64,000 nt of DNA, from the NCBI GenBank assembly GCA_020744225.1, contig JAGMWG010000009.1:1054001-1118000 (forward strand). The letters are read 5' to 3'. The translations under genes were made by a program, and so were the position numbers. Source of the DNA: Paraphoma chrysanthemicola (lineage: Eukaryota > Ascomycota > Dothideomycetes > Pleosporales > Phaeosphaeriaceae). The notes beneath the pieces were generated by a model. The model was not told the DNA's origin, searched no databases, and was given only the letters and a program-made list of their open reading frames with translations. This document shows positions 37,001 through 47,711 of the stretch, one piece after another. Every line of letters starts with the position of its first letter. Within the stretch, counting starts at the first letter, position 1.

Positions 37001-40000
37001 GGTTTCCTTACTCCCACAGTGGCAGGAATGCTGGATCCCACGACTGTTCCTACTCTCGAACGTCTCATCCTTGGTGGTGAACTTCTTACCCAAGACAATG
37101 TTTTACGGTGGGCCTCTGTGGTCGATCTCATTATCTCCTACGGCATGACAGAATGCAGCATCCACTGCGTAGACGCTGTGCCACTGACCATTGAAAGCGA
37201 CCCAGCCGATCTCGGCCGGCCATCCGGTTGTCACATGTGGATCGTCGATGCGGAAGATCACAACAAACTCGCACCCATCGGCGCAGTTGGGGAGCTCGTC
37301 ATTGAGGGCCGAATGGTTTCGCGTGGCTACCTTGGTGACAAAGCAAAGACTGATGCAGCATTCATTATTGACCCCACTTGGTCTCAAGGTAATGGAACAA
37401 CTCGCCGAATGTACAAAACCGGCGATCTTTGCAAGTATAGCGCTGAAGGCACTATATGCTATGTTAGCAGGAAAGACTTCCAGGTCAGTACACGCCCACC
37501 ATGATAATCCACCTTGAAAAGTCTTAACGAATCTACAGGTCAAGCACCACGGCCAGCGCATCGAACTCAGTGAGATCGAACACCACATTGTTGCCGATAC
37601 GCGCGTCAATCAAGCAGTCGTCTTACTACCCAAGGCGGGCTATTTGCAGAAGAGGCTCGTCGCGGTGCTCTCTCTTGAAGCTTTGACACAAAATTTGACA
37701 CCAGAGACGCAGCTAGCGCTTGTATCTGGCCTTGACAAAGGCGTTGCTGAAGTCCAGATCTCAGCTGTCCGTAATTACCTTGCGACAAAGGTACCAGACT
37801 ACATGGTGCCTGCTGTGTGGATTGTGGTTCAAGCTATGCCACTCACGCCGAACAACAAGATGGATAGGGTAACAACCACGAAATGGTTGGTGGATATGGA
37901 TGAGAGGACGTATGAGTCGATTGTAGGCGGTGAGGAAGAAGAGTCCGGTACTCCAGCGACGGAGCATCAGAAGAGTCTGCATGATATCTTGAGTGCTGTG
38001 CTTGGTCTTCCGAGCATCAACATGAATCGCTCCTTTCTCGACTTGGGTGGTGATTCCATCGCGGCAATGAATCTCAGGGCGAAGTGTCAGGGAGCTGGTA
38101 TTTCGATTTCCGTTCGAGATATTTTGACGTGTGAAAGTATATCGAGCCTCGCTATTATGGCTAGCTTCGGTGGGGAAGAGAAGGATGAAGAGGATGTGGG
38201 GAAGCCGTTCAAGCTTACGACTTGGCAGAAAGTTCTGCTGGAGAAAAAGACGGAAGAGCAGACGTTATCGCTACCGCTGGAGACTGCAACTACCGTACCT
38301 AAGTTGGTTCGGGCTGTGGAAGCCCTTGTACAGCATCATCCCGTTTTGCGGACTCGGTTCTCGTGCGATGGCGACGAGTGGACCCAAGCCATTACTAAAG
38401 AGATATCGACCAGCTACTGCGTCGATACACAGACAATAACGAAGGCTGAAGATGTCAGCGCATACTCAGCAGTACGCATGGCCAATCTCAATATTGAACA
38501 TGGGCCTCTATTGGCCCTTCGCCTGCTTGACATTGAGGAGTCGAGCCAACAAGTCTTGGTTCTCAGCGCTCATCCTGTCGTTGCCGACACTGCATCCGTC
38601 AGGATTATGGTTCAAGACATTCGCAAATTGCTAAGAGGCGATGTTCTTCGTGCTAGATCTGGTGTCTCGTTCAGATCGACACTCTTACACGAGGAGCCTT
38701 CCCTGAAAATTCACGCGCCAGCTATCGATTTTACCGCATGGGCTATCAAGGATAAGTCCTCGCTCAGCAAAGACCTCACGAAGAGCATCGTTACTCTGCC
38801 GTCCGGCATTACCTCTGCGCTCCTGGGTAACGCAAACAAGCCGCTTTCCACACAACCGGCTGATATTCTTGTCGCCGTCTTGGTCAAGGTTTGGGGTACT
38901 GTCTTCGGCCGCCCTCCGTCAATTGCAGTCAAGGACGACACGCGCAAAGATCGCATGATCGGCCAGTACAACCGCGTCCGTCAAATTACGCACTCAAACA
39001 GCAACGATCTCGTTCAGCTGCTCAGCGAAGTGAAAGATCATCGTGGTTTTGAGGATCTAGGCACCTCGTTGAGGTCCAGCCTACCTGATGCAGTCGAAAT
39101 GATCGTTGAATCCATTGACTACACCACTCTGGGTGGCGAGAAAGCTCTTCATCGTCCATCCGTATCAATTCCATCGGTACTTGCCGTGTCTGCTGTTGTT
39201 ATCAATGGCGAGATATCAATCACCTTTACGCACAGCGCGAAATTGGCTCAGCAAGAAACCATTGCGAGCTTCATTGGAATTGTCGAGCAGACACTGTCTA
39301 CCGTTGCTTCGATACTGTGCAACACCTCTCGCAAGGCCACGCTCTCGGACTTTCCTCTCCTCAACATTGAATATTCTCATCTTGTCACGCTCGAGAAGAT
39401 CTTCGCGGACATTAACGTTCCCTACTCAAATGTCGAAGCAATTGTTCCTTGCACTCCGTTGCAGCAACGAATGCTCAATAGTCAGAAGCAAACTCCTGGT
39501 GCTTATCAGTCCGACACTGCCCACAAGATCACATCCGGCGCTGGAAGTCAAGTCGACGTCGCAGGTCTGCGAAACGCGTGGAAAATGGTTACTGCACGAC
39601 ATGAAGCTCTTCGCACCATCTTTATCCCGAGTGTGTCTCGAAATTTCCAATCTGATCAGCTGGTCCTCAAGGTTTACGAGCCGACAATCGATGTCATTGA
39701 ATGCGACGAGATGAATGTACATCGTATCATCGCCAACCACCACACGGTTTCACACTCCTCTTACACGCCCCACGTCGGCTTTACTATATTCCGTACGCCA
39801 TCCTCGTTCTACTCGAAATTCGAGATCAGCCACGCCCTTCAAGACGGCATGTCGACACGTATCATATATCAAGACCTGGTTCTCGCATACCAAGACTTGC
39901 TCACCCAAGCTGTTGCGCCTGGCTTCCGTGAGTACGTAGAGTGGCTGTCACAGCATGACATGCACCCTTCGGATGAGTTCTGGGACCAGTATCTGGAGAA

Positions 40001-40742
40001 CGCCACCCCCTGCAACGTACCACGTATGCTTGAGGACGCATTCGAAAAGGGCAACAACGTCCTGATCCCCGTCCAGCTCGCTGCCACGGCCGAGGAAGTC
40101 AACAAAGTCTGTCGCAAACATAGGATCACCGCAGCTACCCTTTTCCAGGCTGCTTGGGCCTTGGTCCTCCGCGCTGTTGCTTCTACTGATGATGTGCTAT
40201 TTGGCTATATGACCGCCAATCGTGAACTTGACATCACTAGCATCGATGAGTTGGTTGGCCCCATGATCAACATGCTCGCGTGCCGATTGAGTATCGATTC
40301 GACGACTTCCATCACAAGTCTCCTCAAGCAAACGCACGATTCATTCCTAGAGACTCTTGAACATCAACACAGGTTCGTTTCGGCGGCTTCGAGCAAAGAG
40401 GTCCTTGATGGCGAATTGCTATTCAACAGCGTGCTGTCCATCGAGTACGCATCAGAAGACAGTGCTCAGGCTTACTATCCCACTGCCAGCGAAGGCAAGC
40501 CAACCACTCTCGGCTTCGAGACAGTTTATGGCACAAGAGCTCCTGAATTCGATGTTGTGCTTGGCGTATTACTTGGAGAGGCGAACGTGGAGGTGCAACT
40601 GGGCTACTGGGATGGAGTGATTGATGAGGTGTTGATGGAGAAGATTGCAAGACTCTATCAAGACGTGATTGAGGAAATGGTAAATGGCGAAGGAATTAGC
40701 TCAACCGTCAGCCAGTTGGAGGGACTGAAGAGCCAGGAATGA
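25009..40742 (+). CDS. Four-module NRPS, HC-toxin/apicidin synthetase-like cyclic tetrapeptide synthetase
   Basis: Exons 25009-30268, 30333-31552, 31646-37483 and 37539-40742 give 5,173 residues. Domain order: A1 (about 28-540), T1 (Ser600), E1 (HHVMIDLVSW, 783-792), C1 (NHAIIDG, 1257-1263), A2 (from about 1565), T2 (Ser2146), C2 (QHAIYDG, 2341-2347), A3 (from about 2646), T3 (Ser3219), C3 (HHALYDG, 3409-3415), A4 (from about 3712), T4 (Ser4279), an epimerase-like remnant E* (about 4330-4715, motif AHPVVADTASV from 4450), then terminal CT (SHALQDGMS, 4870-4878). All A domains keep the FTSG[ST]TGKPKG core and the late Lys; A2 has YKSGD instead of YKTGD. There is no starter C domain and no thioesterase; the CT motif fits the fungal SHxxxDxx[ST] macrocyclising class. 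By analogy it would join four residues, epimerise the first, and release a cyclic tetrapeptide. HC-toxin synthetase has nearly the same size and order. Each apparent frame break is an intron. Confidence 0.95.
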
Positions 40743-41262
40743 AACGACTGACCTTAATGGGTCGTCCGGTCTTGTAAATAGCGATCTCCTTGTTTGTATA
40801 TATGGGTCGGCGTTTTCCTTTTGTTTTTAGCTGTTTCGTTTCCACGTACCATCTGTGGGGAAAGAAGTGGGGTTTTGGCCATTGGTGGTATAATTCAGCT
40901 AGCAGAGTCGCCCTATTCTAGCACTTCACCCTTAGCGTAATTCTACAGTCAACTTGTCGACATCTATGGCCCCGTTATGCTCGTCCAAGACTGAAATGAA
41001 CCAGAAATAACGATGTTGCTTGATGCACCTTGCACGTGGCTGACTAAACTATGATCGTGCGTGCTCGCCAGAAACTTTCGACCTCATTCTTGATAGCCAC
41101 AAAAAGCGTTATACTCATCTCTGCAAAATTTAAAAATGTGCTGAAAGTACTCAACCGTCAGAACCGAGTGGCCCCGGCTGATAGCCGCAATGAGCACATA
41201 CGGCCCTTTTCAGGCAGTCACATGGTGCTCTTACCACGTGTGAGAGTTGTGCTGCAAACTCT
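40743..41262. other. Convergent spacer between NRPS and HET gene
   Basis: The 520 bases hold the two 3' ends. A CACGTG box near 41033 and another near 41234 are not upstream of any gene. No ORF is credible. Confidence 0.45.
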
Positions 41263-43086
41263 CTAGCACAAAACGATGTCCTGTTCCTGTACATCCCACT
41301 CAACCCAGTCCCTACTGTTGGTGCTACCAAGGATGTCATGGAAGAGGACTCGTCCATCTGCCGTCCTAGAGTGATTCTGACCAAACATGAAAGCCGCGCC
41401 AAGATACTGGTAGTTGTGCTTGATCGCCGACGGCCTGAGGATAGACGGCGTCGCGCACCCAAAAATGATACCACATGTGTCGCCTTTCTGTGCTACAGCC
41501 GGTGCCAGTCCGAAGTAGCCCCGCTGAGTGAGAATAATTTTCCGATTGTGTGTATAACCACGGACAGCATGGTGATAGAGCTCAATAGTACCACCCTGTG
41601 CCAACCAGCTTGGCGGGTCCAGACTTTTGGGGCATCCTCCCATTTCATAAATAAACTGGTAGTAGGCCGCTTCACTACGCAGCCATTCCAGAACGTCACC
41701 TTCGCGTGTGCCAGCAGTTAATGTGCCAATGAAGACACTGAGTCGATTCTTGTCAGGATACGGCGAGGCAGTAGTTATGGATGCGATGACCTCCCAAAGT
41801 TCAAAAACGAGCTTGGGGGTAGTGGTGGAGTCGTCGAAGACGTTCGATGCAAAGATGATCTGGTCAGTCAGAACACCCTCTAGCTTGAGTGCACCATCCG
41901 CAATTACCCTAGGATTGCAGACCGATCCGCCACGTGAAGTGATGGGGGGATAATTGGAATCGGCGGGTGCAAACGCGTAGCCAGTCCGAGTCAAGGAGAG
42001 ATCCCAGCGAGGTACCCAAGATTGAATTTCCGATGTCAAAGAGTGTTCATTGTGCTCGACGTTACTCAAAAGGCCAACAGAGCCAGTGGCGTTGATGTAC
42101 TCTATAGCAAAATCCTGATAGACGCGTAGAAACGGAGCCTTGTAATTTGGGAGTATACGAATTTGTCGCTCTTTATTATCCACCAGCTCCATGAAAGCAT
42201 AGATTCGATCTCGCGGATCTTTGAGATTCAATGGTCTGGTGAGGCATAGATATCCGAGCAGACTTTGATCCACCCAAGTCGTATCTGTGGTGAACAATTT
42301 TGCATAGTCTGAGTTCCGGTCTTCAAAAACTTCGAGATGGGCAAGAGGAATGCGGCTGTCGAGTTTCTTGGCATAAAGAGCTTTCACGCCGCGTTTGTAA
42401 AGCCAGCTAATCGTCTGCATAAGCGCCTCCCATCTAAACTCCACGCTCCCCCAGTATACATGGCCGTGTTGTGCGAAGCCAGCCTCGCGAACAACCCAGC
42501 CACGTGAGAACCAGGTCTCGTCCAAGAGCGCACCAAGAGAGTCCCATCGAGCATCGTCAAGGATGTGATCGTCAGGTCTAGGGTGAGGAAATGTGTTCCA
42601 ATCTTCCAGTATTGTCGCTCGAATTGCATTGATCGTGGGTACCACGTCGTCTAAGAGGGAGCAGACTTGCGGACCATGACCTTTGTCATCAATGCCCACG
42701 TGTATGAGCACACGAGTGGCGTGGCGATATATTGAGCCCATTATCCCAACCTGGTAGCTTTTTTCGTCCAGATTCTCTTGATTGATGCAAATGAGATCGG
42801 CCCAAAGACTTCGTGGTTGATGCGGCTGTCTTACCCTGTGGAGAACGTGAAAGAGATTCGTAGTTAGAGCAAGCGTTCGTCCATCACACTCTATCTCTTG
42901 ATCTCTGACATCGCTCCCCCACACATAGCTGACTGCCTCGTATTCAGTCTCGGCCATCGGAGCGATGTGGAGAGTGCACCTCAAACGGTCATCGCCAATC
43001 CCAGCGTGCAGCGTCAGGTAGCGGATAATGTCGCCCCGGGGTAACTCATCGTACTCGTAGGTCTCAAGAACTACCGCGGAGGACAT
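41263..43086 (-). CDS. HET-domain protein
   Basis: A single-exon gene of 607 residues. The HET domain occupies about residues 45-200, with the conserved YEAVSYVWGS opening, then LWADLICINQENLDEKSYQV and GSIYRHATRVLIHVG blocks; the remainder matches the usual long, divergent C-terminal part of HET proteins. HET domains trigger cell death in vegetative incompatibility when paired with a partner, but most fungal paralogues have no known role. It is convergent with the NRPS gene and lies where the metabolic cluster gives way to core genes; such genes are frequent near variable loci, and nothing ties it to the peptide pathway. No NACHT, WD40 or ankyrin repeats are present. Confidence 0.92.
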   Translation of the reverse strand: MSSAVVLETYEYDELPRGDIIRYLTLHAGIGDDRLRCTLHIAPMAETEYEAVSYVWGSDVRDQEIECDGRTLALTTNLFHVLHRVRQPHQPRSLWADLICINQENLDEKSYQVGIMGSIYRHATRVLIHVGIDDKGHGPQVCSLLDDVVPTINAIRATILEDWNTFPHPRPDDHILDDARWDSLGALLDETWFSRGWVVREAGFAQHGHVYWGSVEFRWEALMQTISWLYKRGVKALYAKKLDSRIPLAHLEVFEDRNSDYAKLFTTDTTWVDQSLLGYLCLTRPLNLKDPRDRIYAFMELVDNKERQIRILPNYKAPFLRVYQDFAIEYINATGSVGLLSNVEHNEHSLTSEIQSWVPRWDLSLTRTGYAFAPADSNYPPITSRGGSVCNPRVIADGALKLEGVLTDQIIFASNVFDDSTTTPKLVFELWEVIASITTASPYPDKNRLSVFIGTLTAGTREGDVLEWLRSEAAYYQFIYEMGGCPKSLDPPSWLAQGGTIELYHHAVRGYTHNRKIILTQRGYFGLAPAVAQKGDTCGIIFGCATPSILRPSAIKHNYQYLGAAFMFGQNHSRTADGRVLFHDILGSTNSRDWVEWDVQEQDIVLC

Positions 43087-43967
43087 GCCGGACAGTTGTT
43101 TCTTTCATCTGGATGCGAACTGCTTCCTGTGATGGAGTAATTGGGTTCGGGGGTTTAACAGACCACGGTGTGGTGTTGCGGCTGGACGTGGGTTTGAGGT
43201 TCCATGAACTACTGTCGTATTGTGAGTCCTACAACATCAGGCAGCGGCACCTAATGAGCCAAAATGTTGCCTCATCCACGCGTACCGGTGAGATGGATTG
43301 AGTCAATCTTGACGATGAAGCCACACGTTAGCTTGACCTTTCAGCTCGCGATGCCAAGGACCTAACTATGCCACATCAGTACTAGGCCGCTCTGCAGGAA
43401 CCAAGCACTCTTTCGGACCTGCATCTCCAAATCAACGGCCATCCTTTACGTCACTTGTACCTTACTCGTGGATAACATGATTATATCGTAACAGATATCC
43501 TTCAGATGATGCGAGGAAGATACACAGCCCTCCAGCCACAGTAGCCACATCGTAGTGCTTTTCAGCCTTGCATGTCCTCCTGTCCTATCATTTTCATGCG
43601 CTCTCCAACGGTGCATGCTCGCCAACGAGAGGGACAACATGGCGAGTGTGATGGGCACTCTTTTCGTTCGTGCCACTACCCGTATGAACGCCATTCAGCC
43701 CTAGGGTCCCAATGCTTTGTTCGTGAGTAGCGACAGTCAAGCGCCCTCGGTAGTCGAAACACCACTATGCAGTGTCGTATTGCCAAGCGTGATTCCGCTT
43801 CCTCTCTTGGTCTTGACAGCGGCTATGCTACAGGAAAGATACTTGCCGATCAACTCAGCCTTTTCTTGACAATCGAAACTTCTGACAGTCAAGTGAGCAT
43901 AAAGTGGATCGATGTACCGCGCAAAACGCACGATACACTTTTCACGGCCGGTAAATGAACAACCGCC
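43087..43967. promoter_or_regulatory. Divergent region between HET and zinc-finger genes
   Basis: The 880 bases separate two start codons pointing outward. ORFs of about 80-110 codons on the minus strand lack family features. Nothing else is seen. Confidence 0.45.
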
Positions 43968-44898
43968 ATGGGACGACTCCGTGACTTCTTTCGCTCCAAA
44001 GCGCAGACCAATCGTTATGAACGCGACGATAGGCTCGAGTACGCGCGAAGTAAGACGACAAAACAATCGTCCGTCCCGCCGCTAACGTATATCAGTGTCC
44101 AACCATCGTCCACATCATGAGCAAGCATCCGCATCCGCGTTCTTTGGAGACTACCAAAGCTATCAAACACCAAGATACAGAGATGCACCCGCTCCAACAC
44201 TCTTCCCCACTGAGTTGCCATCGTCGTATGTTCGTCGGGATGACAGCAACCCTCGCACAACTAATATGGCTTACGGCTCTTCCTCACCAAGCACCTGCAC
44301 CAGAGGTCGGTCTACAGGCTATACGAACAGGTCTTCTCACGGATGGGACGGAGTCCAGGACCAAACATACCAGCAAAGGTCCACCGCGCGTTCTGCCGCC
44401 CCGAGTGAGCTGCCCACGCCACTCTCCAATTACAGTCGGAACTACTCAAATAGTTCGAGCAATATCACTACTCGATCAGGTCATTCAACCCGTGCTATGC
44501 TGCAAAGCAATTCCCCCGCGCATAGGGCTTCATCACACCAGATTTCGCCATCAGCGTCTGCTCGTGGGGTTTGCTACATTTGCCTAGATCTTCCGTCAAC
44601 TATACCGAAAATTACTAGAGACGATGGAAACAACCCCAATCGTGGTCGAGAGTATCTTCAGTGCACAAAGAATCCTAACCACTGGAACGGGTTCACAGAT
44701 AACCGGGGATTGAATCCAGTCAACCCACTATGCCAATGCGGCATACTGTCGAGACTTGTGTCCAAGAATAGGCGCAATGCGGAAAAGGAGTGGGACACAT
44801 TCTTCTCTTGCAAGGACAAGAAGTGTGGGTTTTGGCAGAGCTATGCATCATTCGACGATGTTACAATCAATGCAATGATCAGCCGTAGGGAAATCTAA
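43968..44898 (+). CDS. GRF-type zinc-finger-like protein
   Basis: Exon 1 is 43968-44049 and exon 2 44096-44898, joined by a 46-nt intron with a CTAAC branch; 294 residues. After a basic start (MGRLRDFFRSK), residues about 35-180 are Ser/Thr/Asn/Arg-rich and look disordered. The C-terminal part holds two Cys-bearing units: one at about 184-225 (CYIC ... YLQCTKNPNHW) and one at about 240-285 (PLCQCGILSRL ... FFSCKDKKCGFWQSY). The second follows the CxCG-x-C-x-CGFW pattern of GRF zinc fingers, which bind single-stranded nucleic acid in APE2, TOP3A and NEIL3. A nucleic-acid role is inferred; fungi have several such small unstudied proteins. Exon 1 is supported mainly by the clean splice and the ATG. 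Confidence 0.75.
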
Positions 44899-45316
44899 GC
44901 GTATCGTAGGGCGGACTTTCGGGGACTAGGTCATTTCGAGTACTATTTTCTTTTAGCCCCTTTCGCAATCAATTCTTTTCCAACGAGATAACGACTATCG
45001 AGATATTTCAAATGATACACACAATCATGTACCTCTGTACAACTCTTGGTCCTAATTCTACAACGAGACGGGAATGAATTTGACGCCCCATGCTTGACTG
45101 AAATCTACTACCGATTGTCATTTCCGACATCAACGCAGCTTCTTGGGAAGTCATGCTAGATGCGCGATATATCGAAGCAAGCAAACAGCTATACCTAATC
45201 GAGTAAAGTGCATTTACCTAGCGCGCGTTCACCTCTCAAAACTTCCCATCCGAGCGCTCACCAAACCTTGACGCAAAGCGACTCTCCGCGCTTCAATTCA
45301 AGCCCCAGGTTCCAAC
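44899..45316. other. Spacer upstream of the lipid-droplet hydrolase gene
   Basis: The 418 bases hold the 3' end of the zinc-finger gene and the promoter of the next plus-strand gene. No ORF or motif stands out. Confidence 0.4.
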
Positions 45317-46444
45317 ATGTCCTCTCCACCCGCTTCAACAATTCACCTTCTCACGCCCCCTGAACCTGGCAAAAAAGCGGCAGCACGCACCTACATCATC
45401 TACTTTCTCACGGGCAACCCCGGTCTGATAGAATACTACCGCAACTTCTTAACCCACCTGTACGGCCTCTTGACCCGCGATACAGCCAGTGATCGCGATG
45501 TCGAATTCCAAGTGTACGGCCGCTCGCTCTCAGGGTTCGAGATGAAGGACATCAAAACGTACAAGTACCGGAAAAACCCGCCGTACGGACTCCAGGACCA
45601 GATTCGGCATGCGGAAGACGACGTTGTGGAGATAGTTGAAGAGGCTAAAGATCAGGGTGCGAGAGATGTGAGGGTAATCTTGGTGGGGCATAGTGTGGGT
45701 GCGTACTTGGGGCTCGAGATTATCAGGAGGTTGAGGGCGCATGGAATGGCGGGCGATGATTTCGACACGAGAATAGTAGGGGCTGTGGGATTGTTCCCGA
45801 CGGTGGTGGACATTGCCAGGAGTGAGAGTGGGTTGAAGGCTTCTGTGAGTATTTCCTTTTTATTTTGACTATTTGGGTTGCTAATCACATGACAGCCATT
45901 TTTGAAGAACTCAAACTTCGTGCTCCTCGTCTCGATGATTGCCGGCTTCATCACTATGCTTCTGCCATTAGCACTCCTGACCAAGGCTGTCTATTTCTTT
46001 ACCGGCTTCCCAGAAGAGGCAGCGCAAACCACCGCTGCCTTCTTGAGATCGCCCTACGGAGTCCAGCAATCACTTCACATGGCGCGCGATGAGATGTTCC
46101 AGATTGACACGGACATCTGGGATGAGGATGTATGGGGCGCTGCAGCTGACGCACCGAAATCGAAGCATCCACACCCAAGGCCGATCTTACGCTTCCTGTT
46201 TGCAAGGAAGGATCACTGGGTGGCCGATGAGACCAGAGACGCCCTGATCAGGACAAGGGGACGGTATAGTGCGGGAGACGTGGAAGAGATTGACGGCGTG
46301 GGAGAGAACTGGAAGCCGATCATGGAAGTCGACGAAAGGGAAGATTGGCCGCATGGGTTTTGCATCAGACATAGTGTTCCGGTTGCGGAGAAGGTGGCTG
46401 GGTATGTCAGGGGTATTGTAAAGCAGGATGCGTCAAGAAAGTAG
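45317..46444 (+). CDS. Lipid-droplet-associated hydrolase (LDAH family)
   Basis: Exons 45317-45844 and 45896-46444 give 358 residues of an alpha/beta-hydrolase. The opening block IIYFLTGNPGLIEYYRNF, with the oxyanion-forming NPGL, and the nucleophile elbow GHSVG with Ser126 are typical of the LDAH/DUF2305 family. A hydrophobic hairpin at about residues 180-210 would suit droplet membrane insertion, and a late Asp and the HGFC histidine complete a plausible triad. Family members localise to lipid droplets and affect sterol ester or triglyceride turnover; yeast has a counterpart of similar size. It is convergent with the DCP1 gene and is part of the core block. Confidence 0.9.
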
Positions 46445-46913
46445 AACGGAATTGCTACGTTGCAGAAAGTCTGTTGCACATAATAAATACTCTTCTGCTA
46501 GAGGCCCCCCGTGTACGTGTTCACAGTTTCCTCTATATTGGAGGCGGCCTGTACCTCTAGCAGGCGAACACATGCACAAAGATCTTGGGCCAAGACACCA
46601 CTCAGGCGTTCTCTAGGACCCACCGAGCTTGTGTGTCAGTCTGATCATGATTGGGCTCCCATCAGTATGAGTGGGCTAACGACTTGTGAATTAGTCTCCC
46701 AACATGTGTAGACTGCATGGGTCGCACAGGCTTCTCAGACTCCAGGTACTTTGATCTGTCGTGTCGGAAGTGCGTGGACAAACATGTCGCTACCATGTAA
46801 CTTGCCATCGATCCGTTGGGACGACTCTTCAATCTCTTGATTCGCGCAAGGCAGCGCACCAAACGCTCTTGATCGCTTATCCTGACGTTCCGTCATTGGT
46901 GCAATTTTCAGCC
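46445..46913. other. Convergent spacer between hydrolase and DCP1 genes
   Basis: The 469 bases contain the two 3' ends. No credible gene is seen. Confidence 0.4.
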
Positions 46914-47711
46914 TCATCCCTGACCATTGTAGTCCTGTTTTGCTTTCATGAAGAGCTGGCCAAGTACATCCTGTTGTGGTGGTGCGTGATACGACGGCTG
47001 ATGAGGATGGATATTGGGCATGGGGTGGCCGTTGTGGTTGTGTATGCTGAAGTCAGCGTCTTGTGTTCTCTGTTGGCCAAAGAGCTCGCGGAGGGACAGC
47101 TGGCGACCCATGGGCGCGGATGAAGCGTGCTCAGTCTGCGCGGTTGCTTCCTTGACGCCATTCTTCCCAGCCTTCTCCTTGGCCTCGCGGCTCGCTCTTG
47201 CCCTATCTGCAATCTGCATCATCTTCTCGGCGGTCTCCACGCGGCAGTTGGCAGTCGAGGCAGGCGGCGGATCGGCAAAGATCCAGATACCGTAGACTTG
47301 GTCGCCCTGGAGGATGACGTAGGGGTCTGTGATCTCCATGTCCTCGCTGCTGGTGAGCTCGATGTAGAAGTTGTCGAGCCCGCGCCGGTTAAGGATGACG
47401 GCGCAGTACCGCTCAGCACCGATGGACGAGGGCGTCAGTTGGCAGACGAACAGAGTGCCCTCCACGCCGACCTTCTCCCACTGTTCCGAGTCGAGGCTGA
47501 AGGTGTAGAGGGCGGCATACGGCGTCACGTGCTCTATGGCAACCAGCTCGGGGTAGACGCGGCGCAGGACCGAGAAGTTGAGCTCGTCGTTGGAGCGCGG
47601 GGGCGGCAGCGGCACGTCGAGGGCGGGCGGTGGTGCGTCGGTCTCGTAGTCGGACGGCTGCGGCGGGGCGTGGTGCTGGTGGCCGCGCGCCCTGGCTTTC
47701 TGGGGTGCCAT
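46914..47711 (-). CDS. DCP1: mRNA decapping protein 1 (Dcp1)
   Basis: A single exon of 265 residues. An EVH1-like fold spans about residues 35-160, with the Dcp1 hallmarks NFSVLRRVYPELVAIEHVT, YTFSLDSEQWEKVGVEGTLF and NRRGLDNFYIEL. Dcp1 binds and activates Dcp2 in cytoplasmic removal of the mRNA cap, in P-bodies. The N-terminus (about 30 residues) is His/Pro-rich, and after the EVH1 fold comes a helix and a short conserved-looking SLRELFG motif resembling the Dcp1 proline/leucine-rich partner-binding region. The frame stays open upstream to 48173, but the ATG at 47711 is the natural start because the extension lies in the neighbouring gene. It shares a 331-bp divergent promoter with the inositol phosphatase gene. 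Confidence 0.93.
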   Translation of the reverse strand: MAPQKARARGHQHHAPPQPSDYETDAPPPALDVPLPPPRSNDELNFSVLRRVYPELVAIEHVTPYAALYTFSLDSEQWEKVGVEGTLFVCQLTPSSIGAERYCAVILNRRGLDNFYIELTSSEDMEITDPYVILQGDQVYGIWIFADPPPASTANCRVETAEKMMQIADRARASREAKEKAGKNGVKEATAQTEHASSAPMGRQLSLRELFGQQRTQDADFSIHNHNGHPMPNIHPHQPSYHAPPQQDVLGQLFMKAKQDYNGQG

